Positions 8,662-18,000 of a stretch of DNA of 38,252 nucleotides are shown one piece after another (positions within the stretch are counted from its first letter, which is position 1; each line of letters begins with the position of its first letter). Both the position numbers and the translations under genes were made by a program. The notes beneath the pieces are model-generated. The model was not told the origin of the DNA and searched no databases. It saw only the letters and a program-made list of their open reading frames with translations. The DNA comes from Bacteroidota bacterium. GTDB taxonomy: Bacteria; Bacteroidota; Bacteroidia; Cytophagales; Thermoflexibacteraceae. Location of the stretch: NCBI GenBank assembly GCA_004292785.1, contig RDXG01000211.1, positions 1 to 38,252 of the forward strand. The letters run 5' to 3'.

Positions 8662-9423
8662 TTAGTTTTCTGCCAAAATTTTCTCAAAATTATTTAGCAA
8701 ATATAGCCAAACAAAGGAATATTCTACGTTTTCTCTAATTTTCCTTTCACAATTTTTTTTTGATAATTGAGTTGCAAGTTCAAAAGATTCTTTTTGTGTA
8801 TTTTTCTTCTCCAAAAAAAATTCATAATAATTGTTAAAATCTTCCCAAAAATCGTCAATAGTTTTTTTGCGAGAATATTGTAATTGTAATCTGTTCAATT
8901 TTATAATTTTGATGGTTAGTTCTGCTTTTTTCGAATCTTTTTTTGGCAAAAGTTCTCCATTTTTGTCATTGAGATCAAAATGTTCGAAAGGATCATCAAA
9001 TTCAGGATTTAAAATTAGTGCTTGTTCAGAAAGCAAGTATTCGCTATCCAAACGGCATTTTTCGTAATCCAAATTTCCATTAACCAACAAAGGCGGATCG
9101 TATTTGGGTGGGTTTTCGGTTTCAAAAATATCGCTTTTTTCTTTTTGGCAAATCGTACAACAAGGCAAAAAATTTGTCCATTCATGAGCCAACCAAAAAT
9201 ATTTATTTTTTGATTTGGGACGATAATGTTCCACTGTCGGCATCATTCTTTTCAAATCTGTTTGACAATAAGCACATTTATAATTATATAATTCTAGCAA
9301 ATCTTTTTGCACCCTCGACCAACAAGAATTATTTGCTTTTTTGAGTGCCAATAAATCTGATTCGCACCATAATTGATCTTTTCTTAACGAAATTAGAGAA
9401 AAATTTTTAGTTATTTTCTTCAT
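8662..9423 (-). CDS. ptuB: HNH endonuclease, Septu PtuB-like (TIGR02646-type)
   Basis: 253 residues. The HNH/zinc-binding core is visible: C50-A-Y-C53, then PTVEHYRPK (E65-H66, the catalytic-histidine region), then TNFLPCCTICQKEK with C88/C89 and C92. The E-H-[FY]-R-P-K and N-x-L-P-x-C-x-x-C spacing is characteristic of the HNH family found beside AAA ATPases in Septu defence systems and with some retrons. It should be a metal-dependent nuclease acting with the ATPase encoded just upstream, whose 3' end overlaps this gene by 17 nt. Overlap and order (ATPase then HNH) fit PtuA-PtuB. I saw no reverse transcriptase or retron RNA nearby. Its activity as a defence gene is inferred. Confidence 0.78.
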   Translation of the reverse strand: MKKITKNFSLISLRKDQLWCESDLLALKKANNSCWSRVQKDLLELYNYKCAYCQTDLKRMMPTVEHYRPKSKNKYFWLAHEWTNFLPCCTICQKEKSDIFETENPPKYDPPLLVNGNLDYEKCRLDSEYLLSEQALILNPEFDDPFEHFDLNDKNGELLPKKDSKKAELTIKIIKLNRLQLQYSRKKTIDDFWEDFNNYYEFFLEKKNTQKESFELATQLSKKNCERKIRENVEYSFVWLYLLNNFEKILAEN

Positions 9424-10900
9424 TTTCCATGTTTTTTAGTTGTTGATACAAATTTTTGATGTTATTTTTGGCTTGTTGGCGTTTTTCTTTTTCCTCAAAG
9501 GAGTCGCCTGTATGAATATGCTCAATTCCTTCGTTTTGGGTACTAAAAATATTTTCCAAACCAAACAAAGGCGAAGTCAATAACAAATTGGGAGTCAAAT
9601 TTTTGACATCAATATCCAATCTTTCTATTTGTGTACCTTCTGTTTCGTTGCGATCCACCCTAAAAAAAGCTGTATTTTCGGGCATTCCCAACAAAGCAAT
9701 CGCGCTGTGCGTGCTTACAATAAATTGCACTTTTGGGAAAGTTTCTGAAAGCATTTTTGGAAATTCTTTTTGCCATTTTGGATGTAAATGAGCATCTAAT
9801 TCATCAATAAGCACAATTCCTGCAAAATCTTTTGGGTTTTCTATATGCGGTTGCACTTCCGCCAACCTGATGATCATATCGCCGATCATGGCTACAATAT
9901 TTTTATTTCCTGCCGAAAGCTGATCCATAGAAACGGAAAAGTTTTTTTCGTAATAAAAGAACTCACTTCCTTTTCTTTCAATTCGATCAATGTTGGGCAA
10001 AAGCCTCACCATCATGTCCATCACGACCTGCACTTGTTTCTCTTTGCCTTCCAAAATTTGATTTTTAAACCAATATCCTATGTTTAACAAAGTGGCATCC
10101 GTTCTGAAAATATGATACGCCGCGCCGCGTTTACTTTTTTTGCTTTCCATGCTTTCCGCAGTTTGCAGTTGCAAACGAGAAGCACCGTAAGCAGCAAAAC
10201 AAGGAATTAATTTTTCTTGATTAAAAGTTGTTTCTAAAACAGCAACATTAAAATTGTATTCATTTTCTTTTTTCGATTCTGTTTCTATCCAAAAATTTCG
10301 TTCATTGCAAAGAATCATGCCCGAATCGTGATCGTAATTTCCTTGCAAACCAATGGCAATGGCTTGTAAAATGGCTGTTTTTCCTCCACCATTATCTCCC
10401 AAAAAAACAATAAATTGGCAATCCAACGGAAAAACCGTTTCTATTTTTTTGATAGACTGATATTGAGAAACCAACAAATATTTTAAACAATATTGATAAG
10501 CAAATTTTTGATCATGGGCGTACACATTGGGAATAGATTTTGGAGCGCTGTCTTCTATGACAAAATCTATAATTTCTTTTAGTTTTTGAAAATGGTTAAA
10601 AGCTTCCTCTTTGTCAAAGGTAAATTCTTGTTTATTATCCGATTCATTATCAAATGTGATAAAATAATTCATGGTATCAGAAAAAATGAGCAAATAAGGT
10701 TTTACTTCAAAAAGTCTTTGCCAATCTTTTTTTATATCTTGATGCCCAAATCTTGGATATAACAATATAAGTGTATATAAAGTCAGGTTACAATTAAACC
10801 AAATGGATTGTTTAACATTACTATCGTTTTGAATTATAATTTGTTTAGACAAATCATATTCATCCCAAATTGCCTGAATAAAAACATCTCTTACTGCCAT
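9407..10900 (-). CDS. ptuA: AAA/ABC-type ATPase, Septu PtuA-like
   Basis: 497 residues from ATG 10900 (MAVRDVFIQAIWDEYDL). A TTG farther upstream was rejected because it would lie inside the promoter. Residues 1-150 are a family-specific N-terminal region. The ATPase then shows Walker A (FLGDNGGGKTAILQAI, K174), an ABC-type signature (QLSAGNKNIVAMIGDMI), Walker B (GIVLIDELDAHLHP, D366-E367) and the switch histidine (QFIVSTHSAIALLG). This is the OLD/RecF-like arrangement of stand-alone defence ATPases. In Septu, PtuA assembles with the HNH nuclease PtuB and controls DNA degradation during phage infection. The next gene is that HNH nuclease, overlapped by 17 nt, so they form one operon. Confidence 0.8.
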   Translation of the reverse strand: MAVRDVFIQAIWDEYDLSKQIIIQNDSNVKQSIWFNCNLTLYTLILLYPRFGHQDIKKDWQRLFEVKPYLLIFSDTMNYFITFDNESDNKQEFTFDKEEAFNHFQKLKEIIDFVIEDSAPKSIPNVYAHDQKFAYQYCLKYLLVSQYQSIKKIETVFPLDCQFIVFLGDNGGGKTAILQAIAIGLQGNYDHDSGMILCNERNFWIETESKKENEYNFNVAVLETTFNQEKLIPCFAAYGASRLQLQTAESMESKKSKRGAAYHIFRTDATLLNIGYWFKNQILEGKEKQVQVVMDMMVRLLPNIDRIERKGSEFFYYEKNFSVSMDQLSAGNKNIVAMIGDMIIRLAEVQPHIENPKDFAGIVLIDELDAHLHPKWQKEFPKMLSETFPKVQFIVSTHSAIALLGMPENTAFFRVDRNETEGTQIERLDIDVKNLTPNLLLTSPLFGLENIFSTQNEGIEHIHTGDSFEEKEKRQQAKNNIKNLYQQLKNMENEENN

Positions 10901-10918
10901 ATTTAATAATTTTTTTGC

Positions 10919-10947
10919 CAAATATACGCAAAAAAAAATTTCCAAAA
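10919..10947 (-). promoter_or_regulatory. Promoter of the Septu-like operon
   Basis: On the minus strand TTTTG (10947..10943) is followed after 16 nt by TATATTTG (10926..10919), a consensus -7 element, 18 nt before the ATPase ATG. It makes the pair an independent transcription unit. Confidence 0.5.
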
Positions 10948-11007
10948 GAAATAAATTCTTTCAGAAATTTTTTGTAAAACAAAAATCAAAAACGACTAAA
11001 ACACATT

Positions 11008-12585
11008 CTAAAACACATTTGCCTGCACAAATTTGCCTGTGGCTTTGGTGTTGTCGGTGTCAATTCCTTTCAAATTTAAGATGTCAAAGGCTTGTTTGGT
11101 GGTCAAATCGGGCGTTACGGATTTCATAATTCCCAACAAACCTGCCACATAAGGAGTTGCCATCGAAGTTCCGTTTAGTTCCATATACGAATTTTCTGGA
11201 AAAGTTGAAAAAATTGCTACGCCTGGTGCCGCCAAACCCATTTCTAAATCAGTGATAAAATTAGAAAATTCAGCTTTTTTCAAATTGTGATCTACTGCTG
11301 TAACTGCAATTACGCCTTTCACGTTTGCAGGCGAAAAATCGATGGCGTTTTCGTTGCTATTTCCTGCCGCTACGACCATAATTGCTCCAGCACGGTTGGC
11401 GTATTTTACGGCTTCTTCGTATGCTTTTTGGCTCAAATCATTTGATGGTCCGCCCAAAGACATCGAAATAACATCTGCTTTTTGGTCTGCTGCCAAAATA
11501 ATTCCTTCCAAAATATCTTTTTGCGTTCCCCAACCTTCATCACTCAAAACTTTGATGCTCGTTACTTGCACAAATTGGTTATTTGGCGCAAAAGATGCAA
11601 TTCCTTTGCCGTTGTTTGATACCGCCGCCGCAATTCCTGCGCAATGCGTGCCGTGTCCTTGTTTGTCTGAATCGTATTCTTTGTTGGTAGAAATGTAATT
11701 TCCGTTCAAATCTTCGTGTTCAAAATCGATGCCTGTGTCCAAAATTGCAATTTTTGCTTTGCGCACAGGTTGAATATTTTGTTTGCGAATTTGTGCGTAC
11801 AAATCTGCCACTTTCATTTGTTCGAATGCCCAAAGTTTAGATAAATCGGGATCGTTGATTCCGTAGTCAATTTTTGGAGGAGTTGGGCTTGGATTTTGAA
11901 CTTTTGGCAAATTTAATTGATACATTTCGTTTTCTTCGATCCAATCAACTTGGTTTGTTTGTGTTAAAACGTCAAAAATATCGCCCAAATCGGCATCTTC
12001 AGGAATGTTTACGGTATAATAATCGTCTAATTCCGAATATTCAGGATGTTGTAAATTTGGAAATGCCTTTTGAATGGTCGATTTGTAAGGAATTAACGCT
12101 TTTTCGATGGCAGAAACGTCATTCGGATTTTTGACATCAATCAAAACCTCTGCATTTGGGTCTAATTTGTTGCCAATAAATTGAATTTCTTGTTTGCTGG
12201 TGCGTTTTTGTTCAGAAGGTTTGGTAAAATATTGTTCAAAAAAAGTCGGAGAATTAAAACTAGTCATCAAAACTTTGTCTAAATAGAAAAATTTGAAGAA
12301 CATGAAAACCACTGCCAAACCGACATAAAACACTTTTGGCATTTTGACAAATTTGTTAAAAAACAAAACTATCAAGACAAACAAAGACAAATCACGGGGC
12401 AATAACCACAAAAATTTGAAGATCAAACTTCCGTCATCAAGCAACAAAGTCAAAACGTAAGTCAAAACCGAAACCAAAAAACCGCCTGACACAAAAGTTG
12501 TAGGCATTTCTTTGTTTTTCAGAAATAACCACAAAACTGTGCTAACTAAAATGCCAATGTAGGCATACGAATAGATAAATTCCAT
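11008..12585 (-). CDS. Membrane-anchored S8 (subtilisin-like) serine protease
   Basis: 525 residues. The first 110 or so hold four hydrophobic helices, with no classical cleavable signal peptide. A propeptide/inhibitor-like domain follows (about residues 130-225), then the peptidase S8 domain with the full triad: D283 (AILDTGID), H314 (GHGTHCAG) and S474 (GTSMATPYVAGL), plus the oxyanion-hole asparagine region VVAAGNSNENA. All catalytic residues are present, so it should be active, probably outside the cytoplasmic membrane if the topology is as expected. The N-terminal multi-pass anchor is unusual for S8 enzymes. Upstream, TATCTTTAC (near 12629..12621) resembles a -7 element. No terminator is seen before the ATPase gene downstream. 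Confidence 0.9.
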   Translation of the reverse strand: MEFIYSYAYIGILVSTVLWLFLKNKEMPTTFVSGGFLVSVLTYVLTLLLDDGSLIFKFLWLLPRDLSLFVLIVLFFNKFVKMPKVFYVGLAVVFMFFKFFYLDKVLMTSFNSPTFFEQYFTKPSEQKRTSKQEIQFIGNKLDPNAEVLIDVKNPNDVSAIEKALIPYKSTIQKAFPNLQHPEYSELDDYYTVNIPEDADLGDIFDVLTQTNQVDWIEENEMYQLNLPKVQNPSPTPPKIDYGINDPDLSKLWAFEQMKVADLYAQIRKQNIQPVRKAKIAILDTGIDFEHEDLNGNYISTNKEYDSDKQGHGTHCAGIAAAVSNNGKGIASFAPNNQFVQVTSIKVLSDEGWGTQKDILEGIILAADQKADVISMSLGGPSNDLSQKAYEEAVKYANRAGAIMVVAAGNSNENAIDFSPANVKGVIAVTAVDHNLKKAEFSNFITDLEMGLAAPGVAIFSTFPENSYMELNGTSMATPYVAGLLGIMKSVTPDLTTKQAFDILNLKGIDTDNTKATGKFVQANVF

Positions 12586-12668
12586 AGAAAAATATTTTTG
12601 GGTGAGATATTAAGGAAAACGTAAAGATAAAAATAAAAGTTTTTAGAAAGGGTTATTTTTGTTTTTTT

Positions 12669-12807
12669 AAACGATTGCCAAGGTCTTTCGACCATTGGCA
12701 ACGTTTTGGTTTCTTAACGATTGCCAAAAACTTTCGACTATTGGCAACGTTTTGGTTTTTTAAACGATTGCCAAGGTCTTTCGACCGTTGGCAACGTGTT
12801 GGTTTTT
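12669..12807 (-). repeat. Three tandem copies of a palindromic TTGCCAA repeat
   Basis: A unit of about 46-47 bases occurs three times (units begin near 12669, 12715 and 12762). Each contains ACGATTGCCAA, CTTTCGAC and TTGGCAACG, so each folds into a TTGCCAA...TTGGCAA hairpin around a CTTTCG turn, followed by a T-rich spacer. Copies differ by a few bases (for example GGTCTTTC versus AAACTTTC). The array lies just beyond the stop of the lipoprotein gene and upstream of the S8 protease, so it may end SusCD-operon transcription. It resembles REP-type repeats rather than CRISPR because no unique spacers are present. Confidence 0.85.
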
Positions 12808-12808
12808 G

Positions 12809-13357
12809 TTAAGGAACAATTACAACATTCAAAAAAGGAGTAAAAGTAGTTCCTAAAGCATTTGCAGTAATACCAGGTCCTGAATTATCCGCAGAAAAAA
12901 TGCGACCGTCTTTCATGGTAGCCACAAATTTGAGAACAAAACGATCATTTGCAGCCAAATTAGCCAAAACAAAACCTGATTTAGAAGCCAATTCGGTCAA
13001 AGCAAATTGTTCTTGTGAAGCCAAATTGGTCATACTTTTAAGCAAAGTTCCATGTGGAGCAGCAGCGTTTAACAAAGGCGTAGAAACCGTTCCTCTGGCA
13101 TGACGCACATAAACATCCACCTTTTCTATGTCTGTTGCGTTCAAACTTTGTGTACTAAAAGCCACATTTCCAGTTGCAGCATTTGCCAATTTTACAGAAA
13201 GCGTGGCAATATTTGCAGCTGTAACAGGGCTTGGCTCAGGGTTTAATCTGACAATGAAAGTTGCCCCATAAGCAATGTTAGGATAAGGCGACTTGCTTTC
13301 GTCTCGGCAAGAAGAAAACAAGAAAATGCTCAAAATTAAGATTAAGATATTTTTCAT
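12809..13357 (-). CDS. SusCD-linked lipoprotein, function unknown
   Basis: 182 residues from ATG 13357, chosen because it gives a lipoprotein signal (MKNILILILSIFLFSSCRDE with the lipobox cysteine); an upstream in-frame start adds 21 residues ahead of it. The mature part is rich in Ala, Thr and Asn and looks all-beta (TFIVRLNPEPSPV, DVYVRHARGTV, RFVLKFVATMKDGRIFSA). It follows SusD in the same direction, as accessory surface lipoproteins (SusE/SusF-like in position) often do in Sus-type operons. No sequence family is recognised with certainty; a role in ligand binding at the cell surface is inference from position. Confidence 0.72.
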   Translation of the reverse strand: MKNILILILSIFLFSSCRDESKSPYPNIAYGATFIVRLNPEPSPVTAANIATLSVKLANAATGNVAFSTQSLNATDIEKVDVYVRHARGTVSTPLLNAAAPHGTLLKSMTNLASQEQFALTELASKSGFVLANLAANDRFVLKFVATMKDGRIFSADNSGPGITANALGTTFTPFLNVVIVP

Positions 13358-13412
13358 ATTTTTTTGTAAAATATTGTTTTTCAAGAGTTTAAAATCTTTT
13401 AATTCATGAACA

Positions 13413-13436
13413 TACCACACGCTAAAGCGTATGGTA
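13413..13436 (-). terminator. Hairpin between SusD and lipoprotein genes
   Basis: TACCACACGCT (13413-13423) pairs with AGCGTATGGTA (13426-13436). The C/A mismatch on the plus strand is a G-U pair in the minus transcript. There is no U-run, so it may lower rather than stop transcription into the lipoprotein gene, or protect the susCD message end. Confidence 0.45.
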
Positions 13437-13453
13437 CATTTAATTTTATGTAA

Positions 13454-15061
13454 CTACTTTTGCCAAAAAACTTTGTCTGTTGCAATTACTCTTTGTTTAG
13501 GAGCATTTGGGTTCAAAATAAGTTCTGTTGGTGCAGGATAAGGCATACTCACAGCAAAGGCTCTTTGTACATTGGTAAAAGGAACGCCATCGGTTGCAGG
13601 ATCAAAAGGTTTTGGGAAACCTGTTCTTCTGTAATCGTTGTAAGACTCTAAACCAAAACCAAAGTTAGCGATCCATTTTTGAGTAATGATCATTTCCAAT
13701 TTTCCGTTGGCATCAGCAGCATCATATTTGCCCATAATTCCGTCTGCGTAAGTATTGATAGCCGCAGCAGAAATTGCTGGTGCGCCGCCGCCTGCCGCAG
13801 ATTTATTTACTTCAGCAAAAGAAGCCAAAATTGCACTTCTTAACAAGGCTTTCGCATCCCCAGAACTTGTTCCTGTTTGTGCCAATTCAGCCAAAGTGTA
13901 AAGATGTGAATGGAAAGGCAAAATACGCAAAGCGCCGTCTCCACGAGCAGAAGTACCGTTTACACCTGAAGAAGTTACGCCCAAGCCATCATCAAAACGA
14001 CCTCCGCAATAGTACAAACCTACAATAGTCAAAGAAGATGATTGATCAAAACCTTGATTAGGTCCTTGTGAAGAAAAATAAATCGACACAAAATTGTCTC
14101 TTCTGTACTCTGTCGGATTTTGCGCGTTTGGGCGAGCATTTGATAATTGATTGAAATAATAATAAGGAATACGCGGATCGGTAACACCACTGGTGATGGT
14201 ATTTAAAGCGCTAACTCCTAATAAAATTTCATGAAAATATGGGCTAATGTAGTTAGAACGACCACCTGCCACGTTATAATCACTTCTGAAAATAGGGTTG
14301 CGATTATCAGGGGCGGCTTGAGTGCTGTATGCAAACTCAAAATTGTCGGCTGCGCCAATAAAATCGTTTTCAGCAATCAAAGCGTTTACTTGTGTGTTTA
14401 CATTTTGAACCAAACGCACTTGATTATACATTTTGAGTTTCAAAGATTTGGCAAATTTTCTCCATTTTGTCAAATTTCCTGCATAGATCAAATCGTCTGC
14501 ACGTGGAGATAACAAAGAAGGCTTAGTCAAATCGGCAATTCCTTCGTCTATTAAAGTGAATAATTTGGGATAAATGTCTTGTCCTTTGTCAAATTTAGGA
14601 AATTGAACAGTAACATTTTTTGAACTTGCCTCTGAAAAAGGAATATCTCCCCAAACGTCAACCATATAACTAAATGCTACTGCTTTCATAATTTTGGCAA
14701 TGCCCACATAAGCAAATTCGTTTGCTTTTGTACCATTTTCAACTACGATATTTAAGTTTTGAATGGCTCTATAAAGCGCACCCCAAGACTGTCCGATCAC
14801 AAAATCTGCACCTGTGATGCCATAAGCATCATTATTGCCTCTTTGTGTACATTGATGCACAAAAACAGAAGCAGGATTTGAAAGTCCTGTTGACCCTGAA
14901 CCCAAAGAGTTGCTGATGTCCAACTGTGCTTGTGTAAGCAACCATGCATTACGCACCTCAACTGGATTGTTTGGGTCTTGATTGATATTCAAATCGCAAG
15001 CACTCAAAAACAAGGCAACTGCCGTTAAAATGAGTGTGGAATATATTTTTAGTTTCTTCAT
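13454..15061 (-). CDS. SusD/RagB family nutrient-binding lipoprotein
   Basis: 535 residues with a lipoprotein signal (MKKLKIYSTLILTAVALFLSAC, lipobox LSAC, about residue 22), followed by the SusD N-terminal pattern DLNINQDPNNPVEVRNAW. The helical TPR-like SusD core is evident (ILKLKMYNQVRLVQNVNTQV-like helices, WRKFAKSLKLKMYNQVRL), and the C-terminal part ITQKWIANFGFGLESYNDYR is the conserved closing region of the SusD_2/RagB-type family. It caps the SusC barrel on the cell surface and captures the ligand. It is 21 bases downstream of susC, in one operon. The ligand (glycan or peptide) is unknown because no hydrolase is adjacent. Confidence 0.92.
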   Translation of the reverse strand: MKKLKIYSTLILTAVALFLSACDLNINQDPNNPVEVRNAWLLTQAQLDISNSLGSGSTGLSNPASVFVHQCTQRGNNDAYGITGADFVIGQSWGALYRAIQNLNIVVENGTKANEFAYVGIAKIMKAVAFSYMVDVWGDIPFSEASSKNVTVQFPKFDKGQDIYPKLFTLIDEGIADLTKPSLLSPRADDLIYAGNLTKWRKFAKSLKLKMYNQVRLVQNVNTQVNALIAENDFIGAADNFEFAYSTQAAPDNRNPIFRSDYNVAGGRSNYISPYFHEILLGVSALNTITSGVTDPRIPYYYFNQLSNARPNAQNPTEYRRDNFVSIYFSSQGPNQGFDQSSSLTIVGLYYCGGRFDDGLGVTSSGVNGTSARGDGALRILPFHSHLYTLAELAQTGTSSGDAKALLRSAILASFAEVNKSAAGGGAPAISAAAINTYADGIMGKYDAADANGKLEMIITQKWIANFGFGLESYNDYRRTGFPKPFDPATDGVPFTNVQRAFAVSMPYPAPTELILNPNAPKQRVIATDKVFWQK

Positions 15062-15082
15062 TTTAAATTAAATTTTTTTGTT

Positions 15083-18000
15083 TTAGAAAGTTACTTTCAA
15101 GTTGAAACCGAATCTTCTGATAGAAGGAGTTGCAAAAAAATCAAATCCTTGTGCATTTGAATTTCCGAGTGTACTTACTTCAGGATCGAAGTTTGAGTTT
15201 TTAGGGAAATTAGGTGCAAAGAAGAACAAGTTTCTGCCATTCAAACTCAAATTTACTGAACCAAAAGGAGTTTTTGCAAGCCATGCTTTTGGCAAATTGT
15301 AACCAAAAGTAATTTCGCGCAAACGAAATACAGAAGCGTCATAAATAGAATATTCGTTAGGACCGTTGATAGCCAAAGCACCGTTACCGCTTGCTTGAAA
15401 CCACAAATTGTTTTCCATAACTTGAATATTGTTTCTAACTGGCTGACCGTCTGCTCCCAAAATTGGTTGCAAAGTGTTTACATTTCCCAAAACGCCATCT
15501 ACTACACGCGGAACTTCGCGGTTTTCTGTGTCTTGCGTAACGCCACGTCCCATGTAGAATTGATTTGTCCAAGAAAATAAACTTCCGCCATGACGATAAT
15601 CAACCAAAGCACTCAAACTAAAACCTTTGTAAGTAAAAGTATTGGTAACGCCTAACAAAAATCTGGCATTTGGATTTCCGATAATTCGTTGTTCGATGTC
15701 AGGAATAACCAAACCTGTAGCAGGATTGATCAACAAATTTCCGTTAGCATCACGAGCAGCAGCCGTTCCGCGCAATAAACCAAATTCTTCACCTGGTCTA
15801 ACAATTGGTGTAGGATTTCCTGCAATTAAGTTACGTAATACAACTTCATTGATACCTTCTTCAAGTTTTACAACTACGTTTCTGTTCAAAGTAAAAGCAG
15901 TATAAATATCCCATTGAAAGCCGTTTGCAGCCTGAATAGGAACGACATTTAAACCAACTTCCATTCCGTAGTTTCTAATTTCTCCGAAGTTTGTCAAAAC
16001 TTGACCAAAACCTGTAGATTGTGGCAAAGAACGGCTTGCAATTACGTTAGTAGTAGAACGGTCATAATAAGTAGCGTCTAAAGTAACTCTGCCTTTGAAA
16101 AATTCCAAGTTCAAACCCGTTTCGATTTCGCTAGTAAATTCTGGTTTTAAGTTTGGATCAAATGACGTAAACGCCACAGAAGCTCCTGATTGTGTACGGA
16201 AAGGATAATCGTTGTTACGAGTTGCTCCAGAAACACCAGAACCTTCTCCTCTGTTGATTCGGAAAGTGTTGATGGTTTGGTAAGGACTTGCATCACGACC
16301 TACACGAGCATAACCCAAACGGAATTTACCGCTAGTCAAGAAATTAGATTTGATTTTGAGGGCTTCTGTAAAAATAAAAGAACCACTAGCCGAATAATAG
16401 AAATAACTACGGTTATTAACAGGCAAAGTAGAAGAATTATCGTTACGTGCTGTCAAATTGAAGTGCAAATAATCTTTGTAACTCAAAGTAACATCTGCAA
16501 AAACTGCCCACAATCTGCGTTGATCATATCCACTGTTATTGTTTGGAGTTGCTGTACTTACGTTGCTAATCAAATCAATGTTTGGAACAATAATTCCTAA
16601 GCCATTTACTGCAAATTGGCTATTAGTACGTTGGTTATAGTTCGCACCAACAATTGCTCTAACCGTAAAATCTTCGTTTACCTTGCGGCTTGCATTGATC
16701 AAAAAGTTATGATCTTGTTCTTGAAAAGTGATCGCATCTTGTTGCAAACTTCCAATACCTTGCGCACCAAACAAAGAACCCGCAGAAATTCGTTGCAAAC
16801 GGTTGTCGTTATAAGTATTCAAACCGCCTTTGTATGTAACTTTTAACCAATCGTAAATGTCGTAAGAAATGCTACCAGAAGCTGCCAAACGATTTACATC
16901 ACTTTTGAAAGTGCTGTTATTGACTGACCAATAAGCATTGTCCGCTTGTCCGAAAGGAAAGAAAAACACGCCTTGACCTGTTGGGTCTTGATAAGGCAAC
17001 TGATCTAAAGGCCAGTTACGTGGCATCTGAAACAAGCGAGACAAAGGCGAAGTACCGTCAGAACCAAACAAAGGACTTGTTTGCAAACTATTGGTATATG
17101 CCAAATTTGCAGAAATTTGGATTCCATTATCCAAAGTAGTGCTTCCTCCTACACTAATATTTGTTCTTTTGAAAGTAGAACCAGGAAAATAACTATCTTG
17201 GTCAGTATGAGAAAAAACAGCAGAAAGACTAGCTTTCGGACCCCCGCCTGCAATACTCACAGAATACTCACGCAACACACCTTGTCTGAAAAAGTTTTTT
17301 ACGTTGTCAGGGTAAGATCGATAAGCTACGTTTCCGCCTGGTCTCAAACCTGATTGTCCTGCTAAAGTAGGATACTGATTGGCAAAAGTATTATAACCTA
17401 CCCAAATTGGAATAGAGTCTGTGCCTGTAGTGTTTGGAGTCCAACCACCTGCTGCATTGTAAGTACGACCAAGCCCAAAAGCAGGACCCCAAGTACCGTT
17501 TGCGTTGGCATACACTTGTTGCGAACCAGCACCGTATTTGTTTTGGAAATTTGGATAACTAGAAATGTCTTCTACGGACATACCCAAATTTGCCGTAATT
17601 TCCAAACCTTTTTTGGTCATTTTAGCAGAACCTGATTTGGTAGTGATCACAATCACGCCATTGGCAGCACGAGTTCCGTAAAGCGCAGCAGCAGCAGCAC
17701 CTTTCAAAACAGTCATCGAAGCAATGTTGTTTGGATCTAAATCGGCAATACGGCTCGAAAAAGCAGCTCCGTTGTCTCTTTGGCTAGAACTTTCGTTGAA
17801 AGAGTTGTCATAAGGAATACCATCAACGACAAACAAAGGCTGATTTGCCCCAAAAAACGAGTTGTTACCGCGAATCGTAATACGGCTAGAACTTCCCGCA
17901 GCACCACCAGACGAAGTAATGTTCACACCAGGAACTTTTCCTTGCATAGAACGCAACAAATCAGGTTCGGCGCGTTGCATCAATTTTTCAGAAGCAACTT

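Noticed and set aside
8662-10900. Retron with PtuAB effector
   Set aside because: No reverse transcriptase or msr/msd-like structured RNA was found next to the ATPase/HNH pair; the neighbours are a BatC-like gene and an S8 protease.
12669-12807. Possible short CRISPR array
   Set aside because: Units are contiguous palindromes with no unique spacers and no cas genes nearby.
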